In this document: in pieces, positions 7,534 through 15,073 of the stretch | How positions within the stretch are numbered: the first letter of the stretch is position 1 | Layout: each line of letters opens with the position of its first letter | Source: CAINDR01 sp964495615 | GTDB lineage: Bacteria > Patescibacteriota > Patescibacteriia > Patescibacteriales > UBA12465 | Assembly: GCA_964495615.1 (NCBI GenBank) | Contig: CAZBVX010000005.1 | Location: forward strand, 1-33,474 | Reading direction: 5' to 3' | Length of the DNA stretch: 33,474 nucleotides | Made by a program: the position numbers and the translations under genes | Notes under the pieces: model-generated | What the model saw: only the letters and a program-made list of their open reading frames with translations | What the model was told of the DNA's origin: nothing | Databases searched by the model: none

Positions 7534-7575
7534 TTTTTCTCTCCGTTTTATAAAAAATTGTAAAGTAACTTTATT

Positions 7576-7599
7576 GTTGTTATTATATATACTAACAAC
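7576..7599. repeat. Inverted repeat between the orphan gene and recR
   Basis: Perfect 7-bp arms GTTGTTA (7576-7582) and TAACAAC (7593-7599) flank an AT-only-but-one 10-nt centre that contains -10-like sequences on both strands. It is placed where an operator controlling the divergent pair would be. No convincing -35 box accompanies it, so function is uncertain. Confidence 0.4.
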
Positions 7600-7634
7600 T
7601 TATTTAGCTTAAAACATAATCAAAGAAATGTCAA

Positions 7635-8231
7635 ATGCGTTATCCTGAAGCTCTGCAAAAATTAATTGAAATGTTCTCAAAGCTGCCTGGCGTCGGACCA
7701 AAAACCGCGGAAAGGTATGTTTTTTTTCTTTTGAATCAGTCCGAATCTTTGAACCAAGAATTTGCTCGCCGTCTGGAAAATCTAAAAGAAAAAACAACTA
7801 TCTGCCATTCTTGCGGTAATATTTCAGAAAAAAATCCTTGTCCAATCTGTCTTGACGTCAACAGAGATCAAAAAATCCTTTGCTTGATTGCTGATAGCCG
7901 AGAATTGGCGGCTATTGACGCCACCAGGCAATATAACGGCCGTTATTTTATTCTCGGAGGCTTGATTGACACTATTGAAGGGGTCGGCCCAGACAAACTA
8001 AGAATTCGAGAATTATTAAAAAAACTAGACCAAGAGCCAATTGAAGAAATAATTATGGCTTTTGATCCAACAATCGAAGGTGAGGCCACTTCCCTCTATC
8101 TCGCCAAAACTTTAAGAGATAGAAAAATAAAAATCACGCGCTTAGCCCGTGGCTTGCCTGCTGGAGCTAATTTAGAATATGCTGACGAAATGACAATCAC
8201 AAACGCCTTGAAATATCGAAATGAATACTAA
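7635..8231 (+). CDS. recR: Recombination protein RecR
   Basis: The 198-residue length is typical. A helix-hairpin-helix region (KLPGVGPKTAERYVF, residues 16-30) is followed by a C4 zinc finger (C57, C60, C69, C72; CHSCGNISEKNPCPIC) and a Toprim domain (ILCLIADSRELAAID onward, with GGLIDTIEGVGPDKLRI and the late FDPTIEGEATSLYLA segment). RecR works with RecO (and RecF) to load RecA at single-stranded gaps. A terminator overlaps the stop codon. Confidence 0.96.
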   Translation: MRYPEALQKLIEMFSKLPGVGPKTAERYVFFLLNQSESLNQEFARRLENLKEKTTICHSCGNISEKNPCPICLDVNRDQKILCLIADSRELAAIDATRQYNGRYFILGGLIDTIEGVGPDKLRIRELLKKLDQEPIEEIIMAFDPTIEGEATSLYLAKTLRDRKIKITRLARGLPAGANLEYADEMTITNALKYRNEY

Positions 8232-8258
8232 AAAACCCGCCAAAAGCGGATTTTTTAT
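8230..8258. terminator. Terminator between recR and rplU
   Basis: Arms AAAAAACCCGC and GCGGATTTTTT pair with one mismatch around a CAAAA loop. It starts within the recR stop codon and can act for the converging rplU transcript as well. Confidence 0.75.
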
Positions 8259-8272
8259 TTTTTCAAAGATTA

Positions 8273-8584
8273 TTAGGCAATCTTGTCGATTCTGACGCTA
8301 GTCATTTTTTGACGATGACCAACAGTTTTTTTGTATCTGGTTTTGTTTTTATATTTTACTACTAGAACTTTGTCCTGTTTTTCAGTTTTGAGAACCTCGC
8401 CGGAAACGCGCTCGCCAAGAGACGGAGTACCAATTTCTACATTTTCACCATTGCTTTCAGCAACTAAAAGAGTGTCAAAGTTGGCAATTTCGCCACCTTC
8501 TAATTCTAGTTTTTCAATCTTTACGACTTGGCCTTCCTTGACTTTGTATTGCTTGCCACCGGTCTTAATAATTGCGATCTTCAT
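8273..8584 (-). CDS. rplU: 50S ribosomal protein L21
   Basis: This 103-residue protein matches bL21 throughout: MKIAIIKTGGKQYKV at the start, GxxVxIEKL, a central VEIGTPSLGERVSGEVL and the C-terminal KYKNKTRYKKTVGHRQKMTSVRIDKI. ATG 8584 is chosen because bL21 normally starts with this motif; an in-frame ATG seven codons upstream would add MNICNKF. L21 is usually followed by rpmA (L27), but here recR lies convergently downstream, so rpmA is elsewhere. The leader contains a hairpin with a U run, a possible attenuator. Confidence 0.95.
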   Translation of the reverse strand: MKIAIIKTGGKQYKVKEGQVVKIEKLELEGGEIANFDTLLVAESNGENVEIGTPSLGERVSGEVLKTEKQDKVLVVKYKNKTRYKKTVGHRQKMTSVRIDKIA

Positions 8585-8606
8585 AAATTTATTACAAATA
8601 TTCATT

Positions 8607-8630
8607 AAAAAAATCAGAGAATTCCTGATT
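8607..8630 (-). promoter_or_regulatory. Attenuator-like hairpin in the rplU leader
   Basis: On the minus strand AATCAG (8630-8625) and CTGATT (8617-8612) form a 6-bp stem around a 7-nt loop and are followed by five T. It lies in the mRNA leader 22 nt before the rplU start, downstream of the promoter at 8639-8666. The stem is short, so it may be leaky or structure-dependent. Confidence 0.45.
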
Positions 8631-8638
8631 ACTATCTA

Positions 8639-8666
8639 AATATAGCAGATATTTGAAAAATGTCAA
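8639..8666 (-). promoter_or_regulatory. Promoter of rplU
   Basis: On the minus strand -35 TTGACA (8666-8661), 16-nt spacer, -10 TATATT (8644-8639). It gives a leader of about 48 nt. It faces away from the murA promoter, and the two overlap at 8653-8666. Confidence 0.65.
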
Positions 8667-8681
8667 CAAATAAGATATGAT
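8653..8681 (+). promoter_or_regulatory. Promoter of the murA group
   Basis: -35 TTGAAA (8653-8658), 17-nt spacer, -10 TATGAT (8676-8681). The inferred transcription start is about 8688, 7 nt before an ATG at 8695 and about 67 nt before the homology-supported murA start at 8755. Confidence 0.7.
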
Positions 8682-8694
8682 AGATGTAAATTAA

Positions 8695-8754
8695 ATGATT
8701 CCCGTTCGTCAGCTGGCCCCGCTAGTGGTCGAAACGGAGCTGGCAGAAAAAATT
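8695..8754 (+). other. GC-rich murA leader: possible structured RNA or N-terminal extension
   Basis: A block at about 8701-8744 is visibly richer in G and C than anything nearby. Two helices can form but exclude each other: CCGTTCG (8702-8708) with CGAAACGG (8730-8737, one bulged A), or GTCAGCT (8708-8714) with AGCTGGC (8738-8744, one G-T wobble). The segment is also open in frame with murA and would add 20 residues beginning MIPVRQLAPLVV. Its codons (CTG, CCG, CAG, GAG, GTG) are unlike those of the neighbouring genes, which favours an RNA element over coding, but the near-leaderless ATG at 8695 keeps the alternative open. Confidence 0.45.
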
Positions 8755-10056
8755 ATGGCTAACCTTATAATAAATGGCGGAAAACCGCTATCTGGAAAAA
8801 TTGCTGTAAATTCAGCAAAAAATTCGGCAGTGGCAATTCTTTGTGCCAGCGCAATGATTGAAGGAAAAACAATTTTGCGCGACGTGCCAATGATCGAAGA
8901 AGTTCATCGAATTATCGAGGTTTTGAGTTCAATCGGCCTAAAAATATCCTGGCAAAAAGGCAAACAACTGGAAATCATCAATAATGGCCAAATTAAAATC
9001 AAAGAAATTGATCGAGAATCTTTTCTCAAAACTCGCTCCGCCCTTCTTTTGATGGGTGCTTTGAGCACCGAATTGAAAATATTTTCTTTGCCAAAATCTG
9101 GAGGCTGTAATCTCGGCAAGCGCACAGTTAATCCTTATTTGATTGCCATGAAAGAAATGGGCATCAAAATCAAAGAAACTCTTCACGAATATCAAGTAGA
9201 TGCCAGCAAAAAGAAGGCGGCTTCTTTCACGATGTATGAAAGCGGCGACACAGCAACCGAAAACACCATCATGGCTGCCGTTCTCACTTCAGGGACAACA
9301 GAAATAAATTTTGCCTCTTCAAACTATATGGTGCAAGATTTAATTTGTTTCTTGAAAGCTGCCGGAGCAAATATTGAATGGTCCGGAATTAATCGCCTCA
9401 AAATAGTTGGCGTCAAAAAATTAAAAGTCGTCGAAAACTATCCAATCATGCCCGACCCGATTGAATCAATGGCTTTTATTTCTTTGGCAATCACCACCCA
9501 ATCCCGCCTAAAAATTACTGGCTGCCCAATTGATTATCTTCGCTTGGAAATTGAAAAATTAAAAGTAATGGGACAGAAACTGAAAATCAGCAAAATTTAT
9601 AAATCCAAAAATAAATTTTTTGATCTAATTGATTTGGAGGTAATTCCTTCAGCTCTCAAATCTTTGCCAGACAAGATTCACCCGAATCCTTATCCTGGCT
9701 TGAATATTGATAATTTACCGCTCTTTGTGCCAATTCTCACTCAAGCCAAGGGACAAACCCTTGTTCATGACTGGGTCTATGAAAATCGCGCTATTTACTA
9801 CATTGAATTAAATCGCCTCGGAACAGACATCACCCTAATGGATCCTCATCGCGTAATCGTAAAAGGAGTCAGCACTCTCAAGCCAAACGAGATGGTTTGT
9901 CCGCCAGCTCTGCGCCCATCAATCAATATTTTAATTTGCATGCTCGCCGCCAAAGGAAAATCCGTTCTCAGAAATTCATATCCAATTGATCGAGGCTATG
10001 AAAATCTTTATGAACGTTTAAATTCTCTCGGTGCCGACATTAAAATCTTTGAATAA
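8755..10056 (+). CDS. murA: UDP-N-acetylglucosamine 1-carboxyvinyltransferase MurA
   Basis: This is the first committed step of peptidoglycan synthesis: enolpyruvyl transfer from PEP to UDP-GlcNAc in the cytosol. From ATG 8755 the protein is 433 residues and opens INGGKPLSGKIAVNSAKNSAVAIL, the conserved MurA start with its catalytic lysine in SAKN. The active-site cysteine is present (C118 in SGGCNLGKR), the residue attacked by fosfomycin. An EPSP-synthase-type repeat fold covers the whole length. An in-frame ATG at 8695, close to the inferred transcription start, would add 20 residues not usual for MurA. The PEGA-domain gene begins 1 nt after the stop. Confidence 0.93.
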   Translation: MANLIINGGKPLSGKIAVNSAKNSAVAILCASAMIEGKTILRDVPMIEEVHRIIEVLSSIGLKISWQKGKQLEIINNGQIKIKEIDRESFLKTRSALLLMGALSTELKIFSLPKSGGCNLGKRTVNPYLIAMKEMGIKIKETLHEYQVDASKKKAASFTMYESGDTATENTIMAAVLTSGTTEINFASSNYMVQDLICFLKAAGANIEWSGINRLKIVGVKKLKVVENYPIMPDPIESMAFISLAITTQSRLKITGCPIDYLRLEIEKLKVMGQKLKISKIYKSKNKFFDLIDLEVIPSALKSLPDKIHPNPYPGLNIDNLPLFVPILTQAKGQTLVHDWVYENRAIYYIELNRLGTDITLMDPHRVIVKGVSTLKPNEMVCPPALRPSINILICMLAAKGKSVLRNSYPIDRGYENLYERLNSLGADIKIFE

Positions 10057-10057
10057 T

Positions 10058-11254
10058 ATGAATAAATTTATTAGAGATTTAATGTTTATTCTGTTTATCG
10101 TTCTTTTTGTGGTTATTACTTTTTTTCTTTCTCTTTATGCAACCGGCTATCGTTTAAATTTTAATCGTCTTTTAAAAGGTCATATTTTGCAAAAAACTGG
10201 CACACTTATTTTGGCTAGCACTCCAAAAGGTGCTGAAATTTATCTCGACGGCAAACAAGCAAAATCTAGCGGCAGTATTTTTGGCGAATATGCCACCACG
10301 CCAGCGAAGGTCAAAAATCTTTTACCAAAAGAATATTTGGTGGAAGTGAAGCTTGATGGTTATTGGCCATGGGAAAAGAAAATGGCAATTTACGGCGGAC
10401 AAAGTACTTATGCAGAAAATATTGTGCTTTTCAAACGCTGCGTGCCAACCGAAGCTGAAGAATTGTTAGCAGAGTCATGTGTGGACAATCTAAGCGGCGA
10501 AGTCAACGATGCGGCCACTACCGAACTTTTAAAAGCAAAGCTGGGAAATCCGGAAAAAATAAAATCAGAAAACAATTATCTCTTTTTCTTTGGCGGCAAA
10601 AATAAAATCAGTTCCTACAATCAAAGAAGCGAAGAAGCGAAAGAAATTATAAAAACAAATGAACAAGAAGAATATTTGGATTTTTTACCAAAAGATGGAA
10701 AATTATTTGTTATTGTCAAAACCGAATCTCGTATTGAGTTGAGAGATTATGATTTGGAAAAAAATGTCATCAATCAAAGCATTAATCTTCCTGGCGCCTG
10801 GCGTTACGAATTGTCTTCTAACCAAAAAAATATTTTAGCTGCCTATAATCCTGACAGTCGTAACCTTTTTCTTTTCGATAAAGAAAAACTAAACCCGCGT
10901 GGTGGAGCAATTGGCAACACAAATTATTGGAATTGGCTAGAAGATGAAAAATTATTAATTGCCGGCGATTTTGAAATCACTATTTTTGATTCAAAAAATA
11001 GCAATCGACAATTAATCACCAGAATTAGTGAAAAAGTTACTGGACTGACTTGGAGTAAAAAGAAAAAATATTTAATTTATACGACCGACAAAAGCATCAA
11101 CTCTATCGATCTCTATGAAGGTAGCGGAAGAATCACAAAGTTACTTGATGGAAAAAATATCAGCCAACCAAGGTTGGACGAAAAAAACAAAATTCTATAT
11201 TTTAAAGCCAGCAGTAATGATCTGACAACTTGGCAAAAAATTGAAGTGCAATAA
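10058..11254 (+). CDS. PEGA-domain membrane-anchored protein with probable beta-propeller
   Basis: The protein is 398 residues. One N-terminal membrane helix (about residues 8-30, LMFILFIVLFVVITFFLSLYA) is followed by a PEGA domain (about 46-125: TLILASTPKGAEIYLDGK, later VKNLLPKEYLVEVKLDGY), a surface-layer-associated fold of unknown ligand. The remaining about 250 residues contain repeated beta-strand blades with WD40/TolB-like character (DGKLFVIVKTESRIELRDYDLEK, SSNQKNILAAYNPDSRNLFLFD, TWSKKKKYLIYTTDKSINSIDLY). It is probably anchored in the membrane and faces outward. ATG 10058 is chosen over an upstream GTG at 10031 that would overlap murA. It starts 1 nt after murA, so the two are co-expressed; a cell-envelope role is inferred. 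Confidence 0.85.
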   Translation: MNKFIRDLMFILFIVLFVVITFFLSLYATGYRLNFNRLLKGHILQKTGTLILASTPKGAEIYLDGKQAKSSGSIFGEYATTPAKVKNLLPKEYLVEVKLDGYWPWEKKMAIYGGQSTYAENIVLFKRCVPTEAEELLAESCVDNLSGEVNDAATTELLKAKLGNPEKIKSENNYLFFFGGKNKISSYNQRSEEAKEIIKTNEQEEYLDFLPKDGKLFVIVKTESRIELRDYDLEKNVINQSINLPGAWRYELSSNQKNILAAYNPDSRNLFLFDKEKLNPRGGAIGNTNYWNWLEDEKLLIAGDFEITIFDSKNSNRQLITRISEKVTGLTWSKKKKYLIYTTDKSINSIDLYEGSGRITKLLDGKNISQPRLDEKNKILYFKASSNDLTTWQKIEVQ

Positions 11255-11270
11255 TTTTATATAAAAATAT

Positions 11271-12707
11271 ATGGACAATAAAAATTATGTCAAAGAAATA
11301 ACTAACATTGAGGATGATTTTGCTCAGTGGTACACAGACATAACAATCAAGACTGGTTTGGCAGACTACACCGAAACCAGAGGTTTTATGGCTATCAAGC
11401 CTTATGGTTTTGCTATTTGGGAAAAAATTCAGGATTTTGCAAATCAAGAATTTAAAAAAGTTGGTGTAAAAAATTTATATCTACCATTACTTATCCCTGA
11501 AAACTTATTAAATAAAGAAAAGGATCATATTGAAGGCTTCGCCCCAGAAGTAGCTTGGGTCACACATGGCGGAAATCAAAAACTAGAAAACAGACTCTGC
11601 ATTAGGCCAACTTCCGAAACAATGTTTTCAACTCTATATGCAAAATGGACAAAATCATGGCGCGACTTGCCTATGATTTACAACCAATGGTGCAGCGTTG
11701 TGAGATGGGAAAAAGAAACAAAACCATTTTTGAGATCCAGAGAATTCCTTTGGCAAGAAGGGCACACCATCCATGAAACCGCCAAAGAAGCAAAAGAGTT
11801 AACTTTAAAAATGCTCAATATTTATAAAAAAATCATTGAGGAAAAATTGGCTATTCCGGTTTTACAAGGAGAAAAAAGTAAAACAGAAAAATTTGCTGGC
11901 GCTGAAAATACTTACACCGTTGAAACACTAATGCATGATGGTCGTGCTTTACAGGCGGGAACAAGCCATTATTTTGGACAAAATTTCAGCAAACCTTTTG
12001 AGATTGAATTCATTAATAAAAATGAACAAAAAGAATTTGCCTATCAAACATCTTGGGGAATTAGCACCAGGCTAATCGGAGCAATTATCATGGCTCATGG
12101 CGACAATCGCGGACTAAAATTACCTCCGGAAATTGCGCCTATTCAAGCAATTATTGTCCCAATTTCAATTACCGATGAATCTGTAACAAAAAAAGCTGAC
12201 GAATTATTCAAAAAACTAAATAAAAAATTCAGAATTGAAACCGACAAAAGGGATAATTACACTCCTGGTTGGAAATTTAATGACTGGGAAATGAAGGGCG
12301 TACCGGTCAGAATAGAGATTGGTCCAAAAGATATTTTAAACAACCAATGTATTATGGTTGAGAGAGATACCGGTAACAAAATAGCTGTAAAAATTGATGA
12401 AGCGAGTAGCAAACTAAAAGAAATTTTGGGCGGTATTCAAAAAAGAATGTTTGATGACTGCAAAAAAAATATTACTGATCGAACATTTACCGCCGTCAAT
12501 CTTGATGAATTTGCTGATAAAATAAACGCAAAACAAGGATACATTAAAGCAATGTGGTGCGGTGATGAAAAATGTGAAGAAGCAATTAAAGATCGAACTG
12601 GTGCAAAATCAAGATGCATTCCATTTAAGCAGGAAAAGATATCAGACACGTGCGTGGTTTGCGGAAAAAAAGCCAAGCAGATGGTGTTCTGGGGAAGACA
12701 ATACTAA
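11271..12707 (+). CDS. proS: Prolyl-tRNA synthetase, archaeal/eukaryal type
   Basis: This 478-residue class II synthetase charges tRNA-Pro. It opens with the DDFAQWYTDITIKTGLADYTETRGFMAIKPYGFAIWEKIQ block typical of archaeal/eukaryal-type ProRS. Motif 2 is RWEKETKPFLRSREFLWQEGHTIH, and the ENTYTVETLMHDGRALQAGTSHYFGQNF and GAIIMAHGDNRGLKLPP segments follow. It lacks the large editing insertion of the E. coli type. The C-terminal zinc-type domain has cysteines in WCGDEKCEE, SRCIPF and CVVC and ends in Tyr, a hallmark of this subclass. A TATATA lies 7 nt before the start, but no standard-spaced -35 box is obvious, so it may be read from the murA promoter. Confidence 0.95.
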   Translation: MDNKNYVKEITNIEDDFAQWYTDITIKTGLADYTETRGFMAIKPYGFAIWEKIQDFANQEFKKVGVKNLYLPLLIPENLLNKEKDHIEGFAPEVAWVTHGGNQKLENRLCIRPTSETMFSTLYAKWTKSWRDLPMIYNQWCSVVRWEKETKPFLRSREFLWQEGHTIHETAKEAKELTLKMLNIYKKIIEEKLAIPVLQGEKSKTEKFAGAENTYTVETLMHDGRALQAGTSHYFGQNFSKPFEIEFINKNEQKEFAYQTSWGISTRLIGAIIMAHGDNRGLKLPPEIAPIQAIIVPISITDESVTKKADELFKKLNKKFRIETDKRDNYTPGWKFNDWEMKGVPVRIEIGPKDILNNQCIMVERDTGNKIAVKIDEASSKLKEILGGIQKRMFDDCKKNITDRTFTAVNLDEFADKINAKQGYIKAMWCGDEKCEEAIKDRTGAKSRCIPFKQEKISDTCVVCGKKAKQMVFWGRQY

Positions 12708-12718
12708 TTTAGACCAAG

Positions 12719-12757
12719 AAAAAAACCGCAGCTATCAAAGTTGCGGTTTGTTTTTTT
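12719..12757. terminator. Terminator between proS and the 167-residue orphan
   Basis: AAACCGCA and TGCGGTTT form an 8-bp stem around an 11-nt loop, with T runs on either reading strand. It serves the convergent genes. Confidence 0.8.
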
Positions 12758-12766
12758 GTTCTTTTT

Positions 12767-13270
12767 TTAATTTACCAGAATAGCTGAAGGCTCATGTTTG
12801 CCAAAATAACCCTCAACCCACATATAGTTAATTGCATATCTATCGATTTGCCATTCCAATGTGAGAACATAAAGTCGATTACTTTTTTCCTCCTGATAAA
12901 TCGTTCCCCAAAAAACAACAACTTCATCTTTCCAGTCCGCTGGAATTAATTCTTGATGTTTTTCTAGAAAAAAAAGAAGGTTTGAATTTAGAACATTAAT
13001 CTTTTCTTCTTCAAAAATTTTTTTTAATTTTTTTGAACTTAAAGAATCAATCTCTTGTTCTTCGGCAACAAAAAGACAAATTTTCTCAGGATTCCAGTAG
13101 AAAACACCATTTTTTTGATGTTCTAATACCTTCCATTTTGACGAAATCATCTTATTTTTTTCTAAAGAGAATTCCTTAGGAATACTTGCTCTTGCGTCAC
13201 CATTAATTTTCAATTTTTTTTCTTTTGTAATGTTATTAACTACTTTTTCTTCTTTTAATAATACTTCCAT
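12767..13270 (-). CDS. Hypothetical protein (167 residues)
   Basis: I do not recognise this protein. It is soluble-looking, with an acidic-basic mixed N-terminus (MEVLLKEEKVVNNITKEKK), aromatic residues concentrated in the middle and C-terminal half (GVFYWNPEKICLFVAEE, VVFWGTIYQ, INYMWVEGYFG) and no membrane helix or signal peptide. Its expression signals are the strongest in the window: a perfect TTGACA-17-TATAAT promoter, a leader of about 57 nt and an AGGAGAG immediately before the ATG (close spacing of about 2 nt). It is the only gene between proS and galU and may be regulated, since an inverted repeat lies between its -35 and -10 boxes. Confidence 0.7.
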   Translation of the reverse strand: MEVLLKEEKVVNNITKEKKLKINGDARASIPKEFSLEKNKMISSKWKVLEHQKNGVFYWNPEKICLFVAEEQEIDSLSSKKLKKIFEEEKINVLNSNLLFFLEKHQELIPADWKDEVVVFWGTIYQEEKSNRLYVLTLEWQIDRYAINYMWVEGYFGKHEPSAILVN

Positions 13271-13333
13271 CTCTCCTGTTTTTTTTGGTTAATTATTATT
13301 TATTTTTAAATGATCAGTTTTATCAACAAAGAC

Positions 13334-13362
13334 ATTATATCACATAATTTATTTTATGTCAA
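13334..13362 (-). promoter_or_regulatory. Perfect-consensus promoter with an inverted repeat in the spacer
   Basis: On the minus strand -35 TTGACA (13362-13357), exactly 17 nt, -10 TATAAT (13339-13334). Within the spacer and -35 edge, ACATAA and TTATGT (13342-13347 and 13354-13359 on the plus strand) form a perfect 6-bp inverted repeat with a 6-nt gap, which could be an operator. Confidence 0.8.
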
Positions 13363-13392
13363 TATTAATCTTATATTTCTTCTAATATAGGC

Positions 13393-14277
13393 CTATTTAT
13401 CTAGTTCGTCCGCCAAGGAAATAATCAACTTTTTAAGATCGCTACCAATTTCTTTGTCTTTTAAACCAAACTTCAAAGTGGCTTTAATAAAGTTAAATTT
13501 GTTTCCCGTATCTAGCCATTCCCCTTCCAGTTTCTTGCCATAAAGCGGTTTGCCACTAGAAAGCAGAATATCAAAAGCATCCGCCAAGCGAATTTCGCCG
13601 GACTTCCCGGATTCCATCGTATTAATTATTTGAAAAACTTCTGGGGTGATAATATAAAGACCGACAGCGGCCAAATTAGAAGGCGCCTCGCCAATTTCCG
13701 GCTTCTCCACGAATTCTTTAATCAAAAAATTACCATCACCCAAATCTTCGCCACGAATTACCCCAAACTTATTAACATCTTCTGGGGCAACTTCGGACAA
13801 GCCAATTACTGGTGCGTCAAATTTTTCGTATACATCAATAATCTGTTTGGTTGGCGGAACAACTGATTCATAAAGAGTATCCCCAAACATAATCAAAACC
13901 GCCTCATCATCTTCAACTAAATGAGCAGCGCACTTGATAGCATGACCATCCCCTAATGGTAATGGTTGGCGGACATAAGAAAATTTGGCGAGATTTTCAA
14001 TCGCTCTTACTTTCTTCACTAAATCTAATTTATTTTTTTCTACCAAGGTTTTGGTGAGTTCAAACGAATAATCAAAATGATCCTCAATCGCGCGCTTACC
14101 GCGGCCAGTAACAAAAATTACTTCTTCAATTCCGGAAGCTACTGCTTCTTCAACTAAATATTGAATAACCGGCTTATCAACAACCGGCAGCATTTCTTTT
14201 GGCTGAGCCTTGGTGGCCGGCAAAAAACGAGTACCAAACCCGGCGACCGGTAAAATTGCTTTAATTACTTTCTTCAT
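13393..14277 (-). CDS. galU: UTP-glucose-1-phosphate uridylyltransferase GalU
   Basis: This 294-residue enzyme makes UDP-glucose from UTP and glucose 1-phosphate. The N-terminal nucleotide-binding signature is complete (AILPVAGFGTRFLPATKAQPKEMLPVVDKPVIQYLVEEAV), followed by VTGRGKRAIEDHFD, RQPLPLGDGHAIKCA, the metal-binding FGDTL, and EFVEKPEIGEAPSNLAAVGLYI with the catalytic lysine EKP. The gene is last in a run of five minus-strand genes with gaps of 0-12 nt and supplies UDP-glucose to the adjacent glycosyltransferases. Confidence 0.96.
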   Translation of the reverse strand: MKKVIKAILPVAGFGTRFLPATKAQPKEMLPVVDKPVIQYLVEEAVASGIEEVIFVTGRGKRAIEDHFDYSFELTKTLVEKNKLDLVKKVRAIENLAKFSYVRQPLPLGDGHAIKCAAHLVEDDEAVLIMFGDTLYESVVPPTKQIIDVYEKFDAPVIGLSEVAPEDVNKFGVIRGEDLGDGNFLIKEFVEKPEIGEAPSNLAAVGLYIITPEVFQIINTMESGKSGEIRLADAFDILLSSGKPLYGKKLEGEWLDTGNKFNFIKATLKFGLKDKEIGSDLKKLIISLADELDK

Positions 14278-14289
14278 AATAATAAAAAT

Positions 14290-15072
14290 TTAACGCTGGC
14301 AACCAAAGCCCCATTTCAAAAAATATTTCCACCAAGATTTGAGATGAATACGTAAAACACGATTAGTAAAAATATTTTTACTGGCACTTTGGCGCTGATG
14401 ATCATGAAAAACTTCAGCATCAGCACAATACCAAACCTTTTTTTTGTTTTTCCAAATCCGGCGGCACAAATCAGTATCTTCAAAATACATAAAAAAGCGT
14501 TCATCAAATAATTTTTGATTTTTGATGTCTTGGCGATTAACCAAAAAGCAAGCGCCAAAAAGCCAATCAACTGCCAGATTTTGTTGATGATCAAAATCGT
14601 GCATTGAATAATCTTTTAAAGCTTTTTTAAAAATCTTGCCAAAGAAAGTGCGGCGCAAAATCGGCATATACCAACGCGGAAAACGGGCGCAAGAATATTG
14701 CAAAGTCCCATCGGGGTTCAAGAGTTTCGGACCGATCAAACCGATTTCTGAATTTTTTTTGAATTCCGCAATTAAAGTTTTGATGGCCTGTGGTTTAAAA
14801 ACAATATCTGGATTGGAAATCAAAATCATTTCTCCAGTTGAATATTTTACTCCCAAGTTATTGCCGCGGCCCATTCCCAAATTTTTGTTGCTGACAATCA
14901 AGCGGGCAAAAGGCAAACGGTTAACCATCGCCGCCAATTGATCACCGGAATTGTTTTCTACCACTACCACTTCAAAAGAAATGCCGGATAAATCTGCTTC
15001 GGAAATTGAGCGCAAACAGTTAGCTAACTTGTCTTGGCTGTGATAATTGACGATGATTATTGATAAATCCAT
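14290..15072 (-). CDS. Family 2 glycosyltransferase
   Basis: This 260-residue GT-A enzyme opens MDLSIIIVNYHSQDKLANCLRSI. The nucleotide-sugar region includes VVVVENNSGD, SNKNLGMGRGNNLGVKYSTGEMILISNPDIVF (NPD serves as the DXD-like metal site) and the acceptor-site segment YFEDTDLCRRIWKNKKKVWYC. It resembles rhamnosyltransferase-type (WbbL-like) enzymes of surface polysaccharide synthesis. ATG 15072 is chosen because it starts the conserved first strand and lies 1 nt past the previous stop; an upstream TTG-type extension would overlap that gene. The donor sugar cannot be read from the sequence. Confidence 0.9.
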   Translation of the reverse strand: MDLSIIIVNYHSQDKLANCLRSISEADLSGISFEVVVVENNSGDQLAAMVNRLPFARLIVSNKNLGMGRGNNLGVKYSTGEMILISNPDIVFKPQAIKTLIAEFKKNSEIGLIGPKLLNPDGTLQYSCARFPRWYMPILRRTFFGKIFKKALKDYSMHDFDHQQNLAVDWLFGACFLVNRQDIKNQKLFDERFFMYFEDTDLCRRIWKNKKKVWYCADAEVFHDHQRQSASKNIFTNRVLRIHLKSWWKYFLKWGFGCQR

Positions 15073-15073
15073 A

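Noticed and set aside
8702..8743. H-type pseudoknot in the murA leader
   Set aside because: The two helices would need zero-length loops across the grooves, which is not physically reasonable; alternative folds are more likely.
10031..10057. GTG start at 10031 for the PEGA protein
   Set aside because: It lies within the murA end; ATG 10058 begins right before the membrane helix and leaves a 1-nt gap.
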